Assembly (NCBI GenBank): GCA_030612345.1
Contig: JAUWOB010000015.1
Location: forward strand, 1 to 11,067
Direction of reading: 5' to 3'
Length of the DNA: 11,067 bases
DNA from: Dehalococcoidia bacterium
GTDB lineage: Bacteria > Chloroflexota > Dehalococcoidia > GIF9 > AB-539-J10
The translations under genes and the position numbers were made by a program. This document shows, one piece after another, positions 1-6,104 of the stretch. Under the pieces are notes generated by a model. The model had not been told where the DNA came from. It searched no databases and was given only the letters and a program-made list of their open reading frames with translations. The first letter of the stretch is position 1; every line of letters starts with the position of its first letter.

Positions 1-417
1 GCAGTTAGGGCCGATAATCCGGACACCCTTTCTGCGAGCAACCTCGGCCAGTTCAGATTCCAGCCTGATTCTCTGTTCGTCGCCGGTCTCGCTGAAGCCC
101 GATGTACAGAAGTGAACTGCTCGTGCCCCCTTTTCAGCACATTCTTCCACAAGCTGGGGAGCGATCTGGGCATTAACCAGGCCGATCACGTAGTCGACGT
201 TGCCGGGGACATCTTTGAGACTCCTATGAACCTTGTGCCCTTTGATCTCGCCACCCTTGGGATTAACGAGATAGATGGGACGGTCGAATTTGGATTCGAT
301 GAGGCCATCCAGGAAGGTGCGCGTCCAGTGCCCGGTCTCGGCAGTTGTGATGCCGACAAGGGCGATCGAACGGGGTTGGAAAAGAAACTCCAAGCCGTGC
401 TGATGGGTGTTCTTCAT
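1..417 (-). CDS. NDP-forming acyl-CoA synthetase alpha-like protein, CoA-binding domain (partial)
   Basis: The reading frame starts at the ATG at 417 and runs off the window edge, giving 139 residues. What is visible is a Rossmann-type CoA-binding domain: a beta strand with SIALVGI near residues 18-24, YLVNPKGGEIKG near 48-59, DYVIGLV, then the hallmark TSGFSETG near 109-116 and IIGPNC at the cut. These match the alpha subunit of succinyl-CoA synthetase and the NDP-forming acetyl-CoA synthetase family. The His-phosphorylation and any ATP-grasp domains lie outside the window, so it cannot be told whether this is a full enzyme or a bare CoA-binding protein. An in-frame stop lies four codons upstream of the ATG, so this is the first possible start. 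A GAGGAG ribosome site sits unusually close, one base from it. It is a diverged paralogue of the plus-strand gene at 875, which is read in the opposite direction. Confidence 0.85.
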   Translation of the reverse strand, partial: MKNTHQHGLEFLFQPRSIALVGITTAETGHWTRTFLDGLIESKFDRPIYLVNPKGGEIKGHKVHRSLKDVPGNVDYVIGLVNAQIAPQLVEECAEKGARAVHFCTSGFSETGDEQRIRLESELAEVARRKGVRIIGPNC

Positions 418-480
418 GCTCCTCGTTCAGTGATGCTCTGTCGGTCTAAGTGGACGGCGAGGGAAGCTCACAGCGAAGAA

Positions 481-506
481 GCCGCATACCTGTAAGAGCA
501 TGCGGC
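481..506 (-). promoter_or_regulatory. Leader hairpin upstream of the minus-strand CoA-binding gene
   Basis: A perfect 7-bp inverted repeat (GCCGCAT at 481-487, ATGCGGC at 500-506) flanks a 12-base loop. Read on the minus strand it lies inside the predicted leader of the gene starting at 417. On that strand it is followed by a mixed C/T stretch rather than a clean T run, so it is a weak terminator or attenuator candidate at best. Confidence 0.3.
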
Positions 507-590
507 CGCTAGTTTCTGATGTCATTTCTTCTGAGATTGCCGTGCCGTTTGGCGCTATGTTAGCGAAGCTGCAAGGCTGCCTCTGCCGGA

Positions 591-619
591 AGTATAGCAA
601 AGAGCCTGCCGATTGTAAA
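591..619 (-). promoter_or_regulatory. Sigma-70-type promoter for the minus-strand CoA-binding gene
   Basis: On the minus strand, TTTACA (619-614) and TATACT (596-591) are separated by exactly 17 bases. Each hexamer differs from consensus at one position. Transcription would start near 584 and leave a leader of about 165 bases before the ATG at 417. Confidence 0.5.
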
Positions 620-738
620 CGCTACGTGAGCGAGGGGATCGCCACTGCCCAATGCAAGGAGACCAGGCCCTGGCTAGGCAACACCAGATTAGCGGCAGCC
701 AATTCCTGCAAGTGGCGATTTCTTCACGGCAATCGTAT

Positions 739-767
739 TTGATGGACGAACGAATATATGCTACATT
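739..767 (+). promoter_or_regulatory. Possible promoter for the plus-strand CoA-ligase gene
   Basis: TTGATG (739-744) and TACATT (762-767) are 17 bases apart, with four of six consensus bases in each hexamer. The implied leader to the TTG start at 875 is about 100 bases. It is weaker than the other promoters in the window. Confidence 0.35.
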
Positions 768-862
768 GTGCCTGGATTCCGGATATCGAAGCTCTTCCAT
801 AATGTCTTTGCTGTAACCCAACGATAGTCCAATTTGAGCTCTCCTGAGTTCAGATTGCCATG

Positions 863-868
863 AGGAGG
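863..868 (+). promoter_or_regulatory. Ribosome binding site that moves the start to TTG 875
   Basis: AGGAGG at 863-868 is six bases ahead of the TTG at 875. The in-frame ATG at 860 has no Shine-Dalgarno site and would place this AGGAGG inside codons 2-3. The TTG is therefore the better start. Confidence 0.65.
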
Positions 869-874
869 CCCGCG

Positions 875-2326
875 TTGAAAGCGGAGAAATTACGAGTATT
901 CGAGTGTATGTTCAACCCGAGTACGGTGGCCGTCATAGGAGCCTCCAACTATGATGGTTTCTCACAGGCTCTGATGAGCACAAAACTCAGAGACAATCTG
1001 TTCCTGGTCAATCCCAAGCGCAAAGAACTCCACGGCAGAAGATGCTATGCCAGCATTCTAGATATCGAGGGCCCCATCGACTATGTTGTCATAGCAGTGC
1101 CAGCATTGCTTGTCCCAGGAGTATTGACCGAATGCGTCGAAAAAGGCGTAGAAACTGTCCATATCTTTACGGCCGGCTTCAGCGAGACCGGCGTAGCAGA
1201 AGGGAAAGCTCTAGAGGACGAGGTGAAGGACATAGCCAGAGGCAAAGCGAGACTGATCGGTCCTAATTGCATGGGCATATGCTGCCCTAAGTCGGGGCTG
1301 ACCTTTATTCCAGACGCCTCAACGGAGACAGGCCCGGTGGGGGTGATCTCACAAAGCGGCACCTTTGCCGAGCAATTCCTGTCTATCGGGAAGCTCAGGA
1401 ATGTGAGATTCAGCAAGGTTATCAGCTACGGGAACGCCATAGACCTGGACTGCCCAGACTTCCTGGAGTATCTGACGCATGACCCCGAAACCGAGGTCAT
1501 AGCTTTATACATGGAAGGAACAAAGAACGGCAATCGTCTCAGGGCAGCAATGACCCAAGCTGCAAAGCTAAAGCCGGTGCTGGCACTCAAAGGAGGAGTA
1601 ACGGAGCATGGCAGCCGGGCAGCATCCTCTCACACAGGCTCATTGGCCGGTTCACCGGAGATCTGGAGTTCACTTTTCAGACAGGCCGGTGTAGTCCAGG
1701 TGGAGGACTTCGAAGAACTTTTGGATGCGGCCCTGGCATTGTCCTGTATCTCTCTCCCTTCGGGGAAAGGAACCGCCATTATCACCAACTCCGGCGGGTT
1801 CAGCGTGCTTGAAACTGATCTATGCATAAGAGCGGGACTGGAGGTGCCTCAATTCACGAAGGAGACCACAGCTGAGTTGCGCAAGATGGTTCCGCTGGCG
1901 GGAACGAGCATAAATAACCCCCTGGACGCCTGGCCAATATACTATAACGTGTCCGGAACGAAAGGAACGCTGGCGGATGCCATCAAAGTCCTGTCTCACG
2001 ATAAGAATATTCATTCAATAGTGCTACACTTTGATGAAGTGGGTTACCTGCGGCGTGTGCTGGGAGCAGCGCTCGAGGACTTCTTGAAGGAGCTTATTGG
2101 AATTATGGTCGACGGGTGTAGATATGCTCGAGATGAAATGGGCAAGACCGTGATGACTTGCGTGGCGCTGGATGCTTATTCAGAAGACGAGGAAGATAGA
2201 AGATATCACTTGCTGGCTAAAAAGGCTTTTGAAGACGGACATTTCCCTGTATATCCCTCGCTTGGCGCCTCAATCAAGGCTCTAGCCAATCTATACAGGT
2301 ACAGTGCTCAGCGTGACAAGCCCTAG
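875..2326 (+). CDS. NDP-forming acyl-CoA synthetase alpha-subunit-like protein
   Basis: This 483-residue protein (488 if read from the ATG at 860) belongs to the succinyl-CoA ligase superfamily. From the TTG start, a CoA-binding Rossmann domain spans about 12-145 (VAVIGAS, FLVNPK, TAGFSETG, LIGPNCMG). A flavodoxin-like ligase domain follows at about 150-285, with GVISQSGTFAEQ, SYGNAIDLD and YMEG. Its SSHTGSLAG motif carries His253, the position that is transiently phosphorylated in the family. A third domain from about 295 has IITNSGGFSVLETD and NNPLDAW. The ATP-grasp (beta) domain is absent, so by family knowledge it would need a separate beta subunit to make acyl-CoA and ADP from acid, CoA and ATP, or the reverse. 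No beta gene is in the window. The acid substrate cannot be read from the sequence. It is convergent with the acyl-CoA dehydrogenase operon. Confidence 0.85.
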   Translation: MKAEKLRVFECMFNPSTVAVIGASNYDGFSQALMSTKLRDNLFLVNPKRKELHGRRCYASILDIEGPIDYVVIAVPALLVPGVLTECVEKGVETVHIFTAGFSETGVAEGKALEDEVKDIARGKARLIGPNCMGICCPKSGLTFIPDASTETGPVGVISQSGTFAEQFLSIGKLRNVRFSKVISYGNAIDLDCPDFLEYLTHDPETEVIALYMEGTKNGNRLRAAMTQAAKLKPVLALKGGVTEHGSRAASSHTGSLAGSPEIWSSLFRQAGVVQVEDFEELLDAALALSCISLPSGKGTAIITNSGGFSVLETDLCIRAGLEVPQFTKETTAELRKMVPLAGTSINNPLDAWPIYYNVSGTKGTLADAIKVLSHDKNIHSIVLHFDEVGYLRRVLGAALEDFLKELIGIMVDGCRYARDEMGKTVMTCVALDAYSEDEEDRRYHLLAKKAFEDGHFPVYPSLGASIKALANLYRYSAQRDKP

Positions 2327-2374
2327 ACGCCGGCGCCGCCGATCGCCAGTCGAGGACACCTCTCTACTCTAGCG

Positions 2375-2398
2375 CTGGTCTTATGGTGGGGTGACCAG
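2375..2398. terminator. Hairpin between convergent genes, weak terminator candidate
   Basis: CTGGTC (2375-2380) and GACCAG (2393-2398) form a perfect 6-bp stem with a 12-base loop, between the stop of the CoA-ligase gene and the stop of the convergent dehydrogenase gene. No T run follows on either strand, so terminator function is only suggested by position. Confidence 0.22.
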
Positions 2399-2483
2399 GC
2401 AAATGCCACACGCGGGCCAGCACAAGCCTCAATTCCCCCCCACGACTGAGCGGCCAACAAGCTGCGTGCTGCAGGACCGGATT

Positions 2484-3617
2484 TCAAACCAGTCCGATCT
2501 TCTGGGCCACTATCTCCCTGTGGAAGTCAGTGCCTCCATAAGCGATGTCGGCGGCCTTGCTTCTACGGTAATAGAGGGGTATGTCGTGGTCAGCACTGGT
2601 GGCGATTGCTCCGTGCAGCCTCACTGACCACTTGCTGACATTCTTGTAGACCTCGTTGACATAGGCCTTTGCCATAGAGGCTTCTTTAGCGCAGGGCAGC
2701 CCTTCCGACTCCATCCAGGCTGCCTCATAAACCAGATAGCGGCTGGTTTCCATTGCCGTCCACATGTCAGCCATCTTGTGTTGAAGTGCCTGGAAAGCGC
2801 CTATAGGCCTCTCATACTGCACCCTTTCCTTGGCGTACGCCACCGTCATCTCCACACAAGTCTGTATAGCACCGATGGATTCGGCACATTTAGCGATGGC
2901 GCCTTTGCGCAGCATCATCTCCACAATGGGCCAGCCTTCATCTATCTTACCGAGTACGTTCTTTCCAGGCACGTTGACGTCCTCAAAACGGACCTCGCAT
3001 AGCTTATCCTCGGCGGTGGTAGGTATTACTTCCCAGCTTATCCCGGGAGTAGTGGAGTCGACAAGAAAGAGGGTGATTCCTTTCTCAGGGGGAGTGCCAT
3101 CTTTGGTCCTTGCGACACACAAGATATAGTCGGCAACATGGGCCATTTCCACGAAGAGCTTGGTCCCATTTATCAGGAACTTATCTCCTTTTGGCGCTGC
3201 CTTAACCGCGATTCCAGAAGCGTCGAACACGCCGTCGCCTTCGAGGAGAGCTGTGGTCAGAATTAGCTCACCTTGAGCTACTTTAGGAAGCAACTCCTTC
3301 TTTTGCTCTTCAGTTCCCGCCTCGAGTATAGCGAAGGCACTGGTTAGAGTAGCTATCAGTGGTCCGGGAAGAATATTCCTGCCTATCTCCTCCAGGAGGA
3401 CCGCAAGATCCTGAAAGGTATAGCCTATCCCTTCGTACTCTTCAGGTATGATCAGCCCCATCCATCCCAACTCTGCCATCTTCTTCCACAGTTCGGGGCA
3501 GTAGCCCATCTCGCCTTGTTCGAGCTCTCGTATCAAGGTCTTGGGACATTCCGTGGCAAGAAAATCCCGCGCCGCCTTCTTCAGTATCTCCTGTGTTTCA
3601 GTAAACCTAAGGTCCAT
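2484..3617 (-). CDS. Acyl-CoA dehydrogenase family protein, probable non-catalytic subunit
   Basis: This 377-residue flavoprotein has the three-part acyl-CoA dehydrogenase fold: N-terminal helices (MDLRFTETQE onward, GLIIPEEYEGIG at 54-65), a beta middle domain (FLINGTKLFVEMAHVADY at 147-164, VRFEDVNVPGKNVLG at 209-223) and C-terminal helices with YERPIGAFQALQHKMADM (268-285), typical of FAD/dimer contacts. The usual TEPxAGSD stretch is replaced by ALLEGDGVFD. The catalytic-base position is Gly (YGGTDFHRE, 360-368) where short/medium-chain enzymes have YEGTSEIQ. The alternative helix-G position is also not Glu (LRKGAIAKC, 236-244). I infer a partner subunit in a heteromeric dehydrogenase, as in actinobacterial FadE/ChsE pairs. 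AAGGAGG precedes the ATG. It follows the other subunit by 24 bases in the same operon. Confidence 0.85.
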   Translation of the reverse strand: MDLRFTETQEILKKAARDFLATECPKTLIRELEQGEMGYCPELWKKMAELGWMGLIIPEEYEGIGYTFQDLAVLLEEIGRNILPGPLIATLTSAFAILEAGTEEQKKELLPKVAQGELILTTALLEGDGVFDASGIAVKAAPKGDKFLINGTKLFVEMAHVADYILCVARTKDGTPPEKGITLFLVDSTTPGISWEVIPTTAEDKLCEVRFEDVNVPGKNVLGKIDEGWPIVEMMLRKGAIAKCAESIGAIQTCVEMTVAYAKERVQYERPIGAFQALQHKMADMWTAMETSRYLVYEAAWMESEGLPCAKEASMAKAYVNEVYKNVSKWSVRLHGAIATSADHDIPLYYRRSKAADIAYGGTDFHREIVAQKIGLV

Positions 3618-3641
3618 GATTCCTCCTTATCGAAGCTTGGT

Positions 3642-4826
3642 TTATCTCATCCTGGGTAAGCCGAGGCCGTACCAGGCGATGATGTTCCGCTGTATCTCAT
3701 TTGTGCCCATGGATATGGTGGTTATGAAGTGTTCGTGGAACATCTTCTCCCATACCCCGTTTAGAGGCGCCCACCGGGAAGTTCGGACCTGGCCATAGGG
3801 GCCCAGAATGTCGGTGGCGAGGAAAGCAAAACGTTCGCCCAGTTCACTGAAGAAGATCTTGCCCGCCGAGGCGTCCATCAGGGACATTTCGTTTCTGTTC
3901 TGTAAATCAGCGACGCGGTAGGCCAGGGCGCGAGCTGCCTCGAGTTCGCAGGCTAGCTCAGCCAGTCGATTACGGATAAGTGGATTCCTGGCCAGTGGCT
4001 GCCCGTGTCGCTTTGTCTGGTTACAATACGCCACCAGTTGCTCTAGCCCGCGGAGCATGCTCATGATTTCGTTGATGCCTGATCTCTCGAAACCAGCCAG
4101 AAGATTCACAACTGCCCAGCCTTCGTGTTCCTGGCCGACGATGTTCCTGGCTGGAACATGGGCATCATCAAAGTAGACTTCACAGTACGGAGCACTGCCA
4201 TCCAGGTAGGGAATCGGCCTTACCGTGATGCCGGCCGTTTTCATATCCAAGAGGATGAAGGTCATGTTGTGGTGCTTCCGAGCAGAGGGGTCAGTCTTGA
4301 ATACACCAAAGCCCCAATCGGCCCGGTGGGCGCCAGTATTCCAGGTCTTCTGACCATTTATGATGTACTCGTCGCCCTTTCTGACCGCTGTCGCGCTCAA
4401 CGTGGCCAGGTCTGAGCCGGCATTTGGCTCGCTCCACAGTTCACACCACATGACTTCTCCCCGGGCAATAGGCGGCAGGAACTCCCTGTTTATCTCTTCA
4501 CTGGCCGCCTGCAAGAGAGTCGGCGCAAGCATCTGTACTCCAAAAATATCTACTCCCGGAATGCCATAGTATCCTCGGGCCTCAGCAAAGAGGACCTTGT
4601 CCATCATGTCTCCGCGGCCATCATATTCCGGAGGCCAGGCAAGGGCAAGCCATCCTCTCTTGGCGAATTCTCTGGCGCAAGATAGGTTATACTCCCAACA
4701 CTCGTCCAGCTCGTAGATGGCTTCAAATCCTACCAGGCTCGGCGGTTTCTTTTTATCCAGTTCTTTGCATGTGTCGTAGAATTCCCGCCTGCGAGCCTTC
4801 TGCTCTTCTGTAAGTGAAAAGTCCAT
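3642..4826 (-). CDS. Acyl-CoA dehydrogenase, probable catalytic subunit (FadE26/ChsE4-like)
   Basis: This 394-residue acyl-CoA dehydrogenase would oxidise an acyl-CoA to the 2,3-enoyl-CoA using FAD. N-terminal helices begin MDFSLTEEQKARR. GWLALAWPPEYDGRG (58-72) and ELWSEPNAGSDLATL (129-143) form the substrate/FAD region. YIINGQKTWNTGAHRADW (154-171) is the beta domain, and the C-terminus ends GTNEIQRNIIAWYGLGLPRMR (from 374). The short/medium-chain Glu position is Met373 here, but Glu247 in GFERSGINE sits where ChsE4-type enzymes keep their catalytic base. From memory, the overall look and the GLPR ending resemble mycobacterial FadE26. Start choice: a longer frame reaches 4901, but that extension covers the promoter -10, and GAGGAGG (4832-4838) lies five bases ahead of the ATG at 4826. 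It is first in a two-gene operon. Confidence 0.9.
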   Translation of the reverse strand: MDFSLTEEQKARRREFYDTCKELDKKKPPSLVGFEAIYELDECWEYNLSCAREFAKRGWLALAWPPEYDGRGDMMDKVLFAEARGYYGIPGVDIFGVQMLAPTLLQAASEEINREFLPPIARGEVMWCELWSEPNAGSDLATLSATAVRKGDEYIINGQKTWNTGAHRADWGFGVFKTDPSARKHHNMTFILLDMKTAGITVRPIPYLDGSAPYCEVYFDDAHVPARNIVGQEHEGWAVVNLLAGFERSGINEIMSMLRGLEQLVAYCNQTKRHGQPLARNPLIRNRLAELACELEAARALAYRVADLQNRNEMSLMDASAGKIFFSELGERFAFLATDILGPYGQVRTSRWAPLNGVWEKMFHEHFITTISMGTNEIQRNIIAWYGLGLPRMR

Positions 4827-4831
4827 GCCTA

Positions 4832-4838
4832 CCTCCTC
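4832..4838 (-). promoter_or_regulatory. Ribosome binding site fixing the dehydrogenase start at 4826
   Basis: GAGGAGG on the minus strand lies five bases ahead of the ATG at 4826. The upstream in-frame start at 4901 lies within the promoter and has no comparable site. Confidence 0.75.
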
Positions 4839-4882
4839 TGTGCTTGAACCTACTAGGATACCGCTGCTCAGTCTCCCGCCAC

Positions 4883-4911
4883 ATTTTAGATTGCGCAGCA
4901 AGAATTGTCAA
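4883..4911 (-). promoter_or_regulatory. Sigma-70 promoter of the acyl-CoA dehydrogenase operon
   Basis: On the minus strand, a consensus TTGACA (4911-4906) and TAAAAT (4888-4883, one mismatch) are 17 bases apart. Transcription would begin near 4876, giving a leader of about 50 bases with a strong ribosome site before the ATG at 4826. Confidence 0.8.
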
Positions 4912-5128
4912 AGACCTGTACTCGTTCAGTACCTTAGTGACACTTCTCTCCCGCAATCGCAGGGCCCCATCAATCACGATTTGTCGACCTGCTCCGCCGC
5001 CGGATAGCACAATTCTCGTTCCAGATCGAGAAATCCCGCAGAAGCGTTAGAATGTCGACGACTGCCAGCCTGTACCCCAAACCCCGGCGCTTGTACACGA
5101 GTCCCGGGGGCTCTTTGGCGAGATATCA
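4912..5128. other. Spacer between two divergent strong promoters, nothing recognised
   Basis: About 217 bases lie back-to-back between the dehydrogenase promoter and the promoter of the small ORF/J-domain operon. I see no gene, no clear operator palindrome and no terminator here. The overlapping frames on both strands have no ribosome sites. Confidence 0.5.
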
Positions 5129-5157
5129 TTGACAGCACTAGCTAAGCCTTATATGAT
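5129..5157 (+). promoter_or_regulatory. Near-perfect sigma-70 promoter of the small ORF/J-domain operon
   Basis: A consensus TTGACA (5129-5134) and TATGAT (5152-5157, one mismatch) are 17 bases apart. The surrounding -10 region is AT-rich. The predicted transcript starts near 5164, about 38 bases ahead of the small ORF at 5202. Confidence 0.85.
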
Positions 5158-5190
5158 ATATTCCAGCGGTAGATACTGGGGAAGCTCCCG

Positions 5191-5195
5191 AGGAG
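5191..5195 (+). promoter_or_regulatory. Ribosome binding site of the 58-codon small ORF
   Basis: AGGAG lies six bases before the ATG at 5202. With the promoter just upstream, it is the main evidence that the small frame is translated. An in-frame stop at 5154-5156 rules out a longer protein with an upstream start. Confidence 0.7.
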
Positions 5196-5201
5196 CCACT
5201 G

Positions 5202-5378
5202 ATGCTCAGGGAGGCTGCGATTAACCGCTGGCGGAATGGGTGGAAGGCGGAATATCATTCTGCTGTTGAAACAGCAGCAGGGATTGAGGTAAGCTTAAGT
5301 CCTCAGAGTAGACACCTGTGGCGGAAGCCGCGAACTGCTATTATCTTGCCGGAGAACGAGCAACAAGCAAGGATATGA
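5202..5378 (+). CDS. Small 58-residue protein of unknown function, upstream of the J-domain gene
   Basis: I do not recognise the family. The frame begins MLREAAINRWRNGWKAEYH and ends NEQQARI. It is basic and Trp/Arg-rich near residues 9-15 and 40-45, with no signal peptide, membrane helix or cysteine. Support for a real gene comes from context: a near-consensus promoter 45 bases upstream, AGGAG six bases before the ATG, and a stop (5376-5378) three bases ahead of the next start at 5382. The J-domain gene's AAGGA ribosome site lies in its last codons, which suggests translational coupling. It may be a leader peptide, a partner of the J-domain protein, or an independent small protein. A structured leader RNA that happens to be open is the main alternative, since a 7-bp hairpin falls inside it. 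Confidence 0.6.
   Translation: MLREAAINRWRNGWKAEYHSAVETAAGIEVSLSPQSRHLWRKPRTAIILPENEQQARI
5260..5277 (+). repeat. Perfect 7-bp hairpin inside the small ORF
   Basis: CTGCTGT (5260-5266) and ACAGCAG (5271-5277) form a perfect stem closed by a TGAA tetraloop. It has no T run. It may be chance within coding sequence or may influence translation of the downstream gene. Confidence 0.35.
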
Positions 5379-5381
5379 AGA

Positions 5382-5810
5382 ATGCAAACTGAGCAAGACC
5401 ACTACGAAGTGTTGGGCATTGCGCCCGATGCGGGCGAAGAAGAGATAAGAGAGGCCTATCGTAGGCTAGCTTTTCAATATCATCCAGATAGGAATCGGGG
5501 CAGTCGCGATGCCGCTAGTAGGATGAAAAAGATAAACGAGGCTTATGCTATCCTCTCTGATCCAGCCAAACGCAGGGACTATGATGCTCCCCGAGGATAT
5601 CATAACAGAGTGCCCAGGTTCGAGACGGGCAGCAGGGTGAAAGTCAGCTCCGGTTCTGCTTCGCCCTACAGAGGCCGCACCGGCGTGGTAGACAGAGACC
5701 CCATTAAGGATGCTTTTCGCTTCTGGTACATGGTGAGGTTCGAGTCGAAGGGCTTATCGCCCGTCAGCCGCTTCGCTGAAGAAGACCTCGAGGAAGCGGG
5801 CGGTCAGTAG
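5382..5810 (+). CDS. J-domain (DnaJ-like) protein with a C-terminal SH3/KOW-like domain
   Basis: This 142-residue cytoplasmic protein has a complete J domain at about 6-68: DHYEVLGIAPDAGEEEIREA, the invariant HPD at 34-36 in FQYHPDRNRG, then INEAYAILSDPAKRRDYD. J domains stimulate the ATPase of DnaK/Hsp70. The Gly/Phe-rich, zinc-finger and substrate-binding domains of true DnaJ are missing. Instead, residues about 82-138 (GSRVKVSSG, YRGRTGVVDRDP, WYMVRFE, RFAEEDLEE) look like a small SH3/KOW-type beta barrel, the kind often found in nucleic-acid or ribosome-associated proteins. That assignment is from pattern only. It is likely a specialised co-chaperone that delivers Hsp70 to a particular target. 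AAGGA lies eight bases ahead of the ATG. It sits three bases behind the small ORF and is probably coupled to it. Confidence 0.88.
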   Translation: MQTEQDHYEVLGIAPDAGEEEIREAYRRLAFQYHPDRNRGSRDAASRMKKINEAYAILSDPAKRRDYDAPRGYHNRVPRFETGSRVKVSSGSASPYRGRTGVVDRDPIKDAFRFWYMVRFESKGLSPVSRFAEEDLEEAGGQ

Positions 5811-6053
5811 CAGGGTCGACCGGTCGGCGGATTTCGGGACGAAAAGCTTGCTCCTGAGGCGTACTCCTGTCCTCGCCTCATCTAGCCGGTCATGCGTCAG
5901 GAAGGCTACACCTGGGAATGCCGTAGCTTAAGCAGATAAGAGGGTCGCCATTACCGATAGGGGCGCGTTGCCTGCCTCGCCTTGAGAGTCCACCTCGCAA
6001 GAAACGACCTTGCAGGAGCGCATTATTGGCGACTTGTTAGCCGCGGGCAGCAG
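5811..6053. other. Intergenic region after the J-domain gene, one hairpin
   Basis: No gene is seen. A perfect 7-bp inverted repeat (TGAGGCG 5855-5861, CGCCTCA 5874-5880) lies about 45 bases after the J-domain stop. It lacks a T run and could be a 3' end structure of that transcript. Open frames here are very short and without ribosome sites. Confidence 0.4.
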
Positions 6054-6099
6054 AAACCCCCTGCTTAAAGGATCTGGCTCCAAAACAGGGGGCGGTTTT
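6054..6099. terminator. Hairpin terminator between the J-domain operon and the tRNA operon
   Basis: CCCCCTG (6057-6063) pairs perfectly with CAGGGGG (6086-6092). On the minus strand the stem is followed by TTT then CT, six bases or so past it, ending the tRNA transcript. On the plus strand a TTTT lies three bases beyond the stem. The loop is long (22 bases). Position between convergent units suggests use in both directions, with the tRNA direction better supported. Confidence 0.55.
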
Positions 6100-6104
6100 G
6101 TCAT

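Larger units (their letters stand above)
418..874. other. Divergent intergenic region, no gene seen
   Basis: About 450 bases separate two divergent paralogous genes. I see a promoter candidate facing each way and one leader hairpin. The open frames in the middle have no ribosome site, no family resemblance, and overlap each other on opposite strands. Confidence 0.6.

Noticed and set aside
500..821. Frames of 80 and 88 codons on opposite strands in the divergent spacer
   Set aside because: They overlap each other and the promoter elements, have no ribosome sites, and resemble no family.
2474..2495. Inverted repeat GGACCGG/CCAGTCC over the stop of the second dehydrogenase gene
   Set aside because: It depends on one U-G pair, partly lies in codons, and has no T run on the minus strand, so I do not call it a terminator.
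4827..4901. N-terminal extension of the catalytic dehydrogenase to 4901
   Set aside because: The extra 25 residues are unlike the family, cover the promoter -10 at 4883-4888, and have no ribosome site. GAGGAGG supports 4826.
5178..5201. GGGGAAGC followed by GAGCCACTG, recalling part of a cobalamin riboswitch
   Set aside because: The conserved core between the two parts is missing and the predicted transcript begins only about 15 bases upstream, leaving no room for the aptamer.
5238..5250. GGGTGGAAGGCGG, similar to the T-box core
   Set aside because: The following bases do not match the T-box pairing, there is no antiterminator stem, and the downstream gene is not an aminoacyl-tRNA synthetase or amino acid gene.
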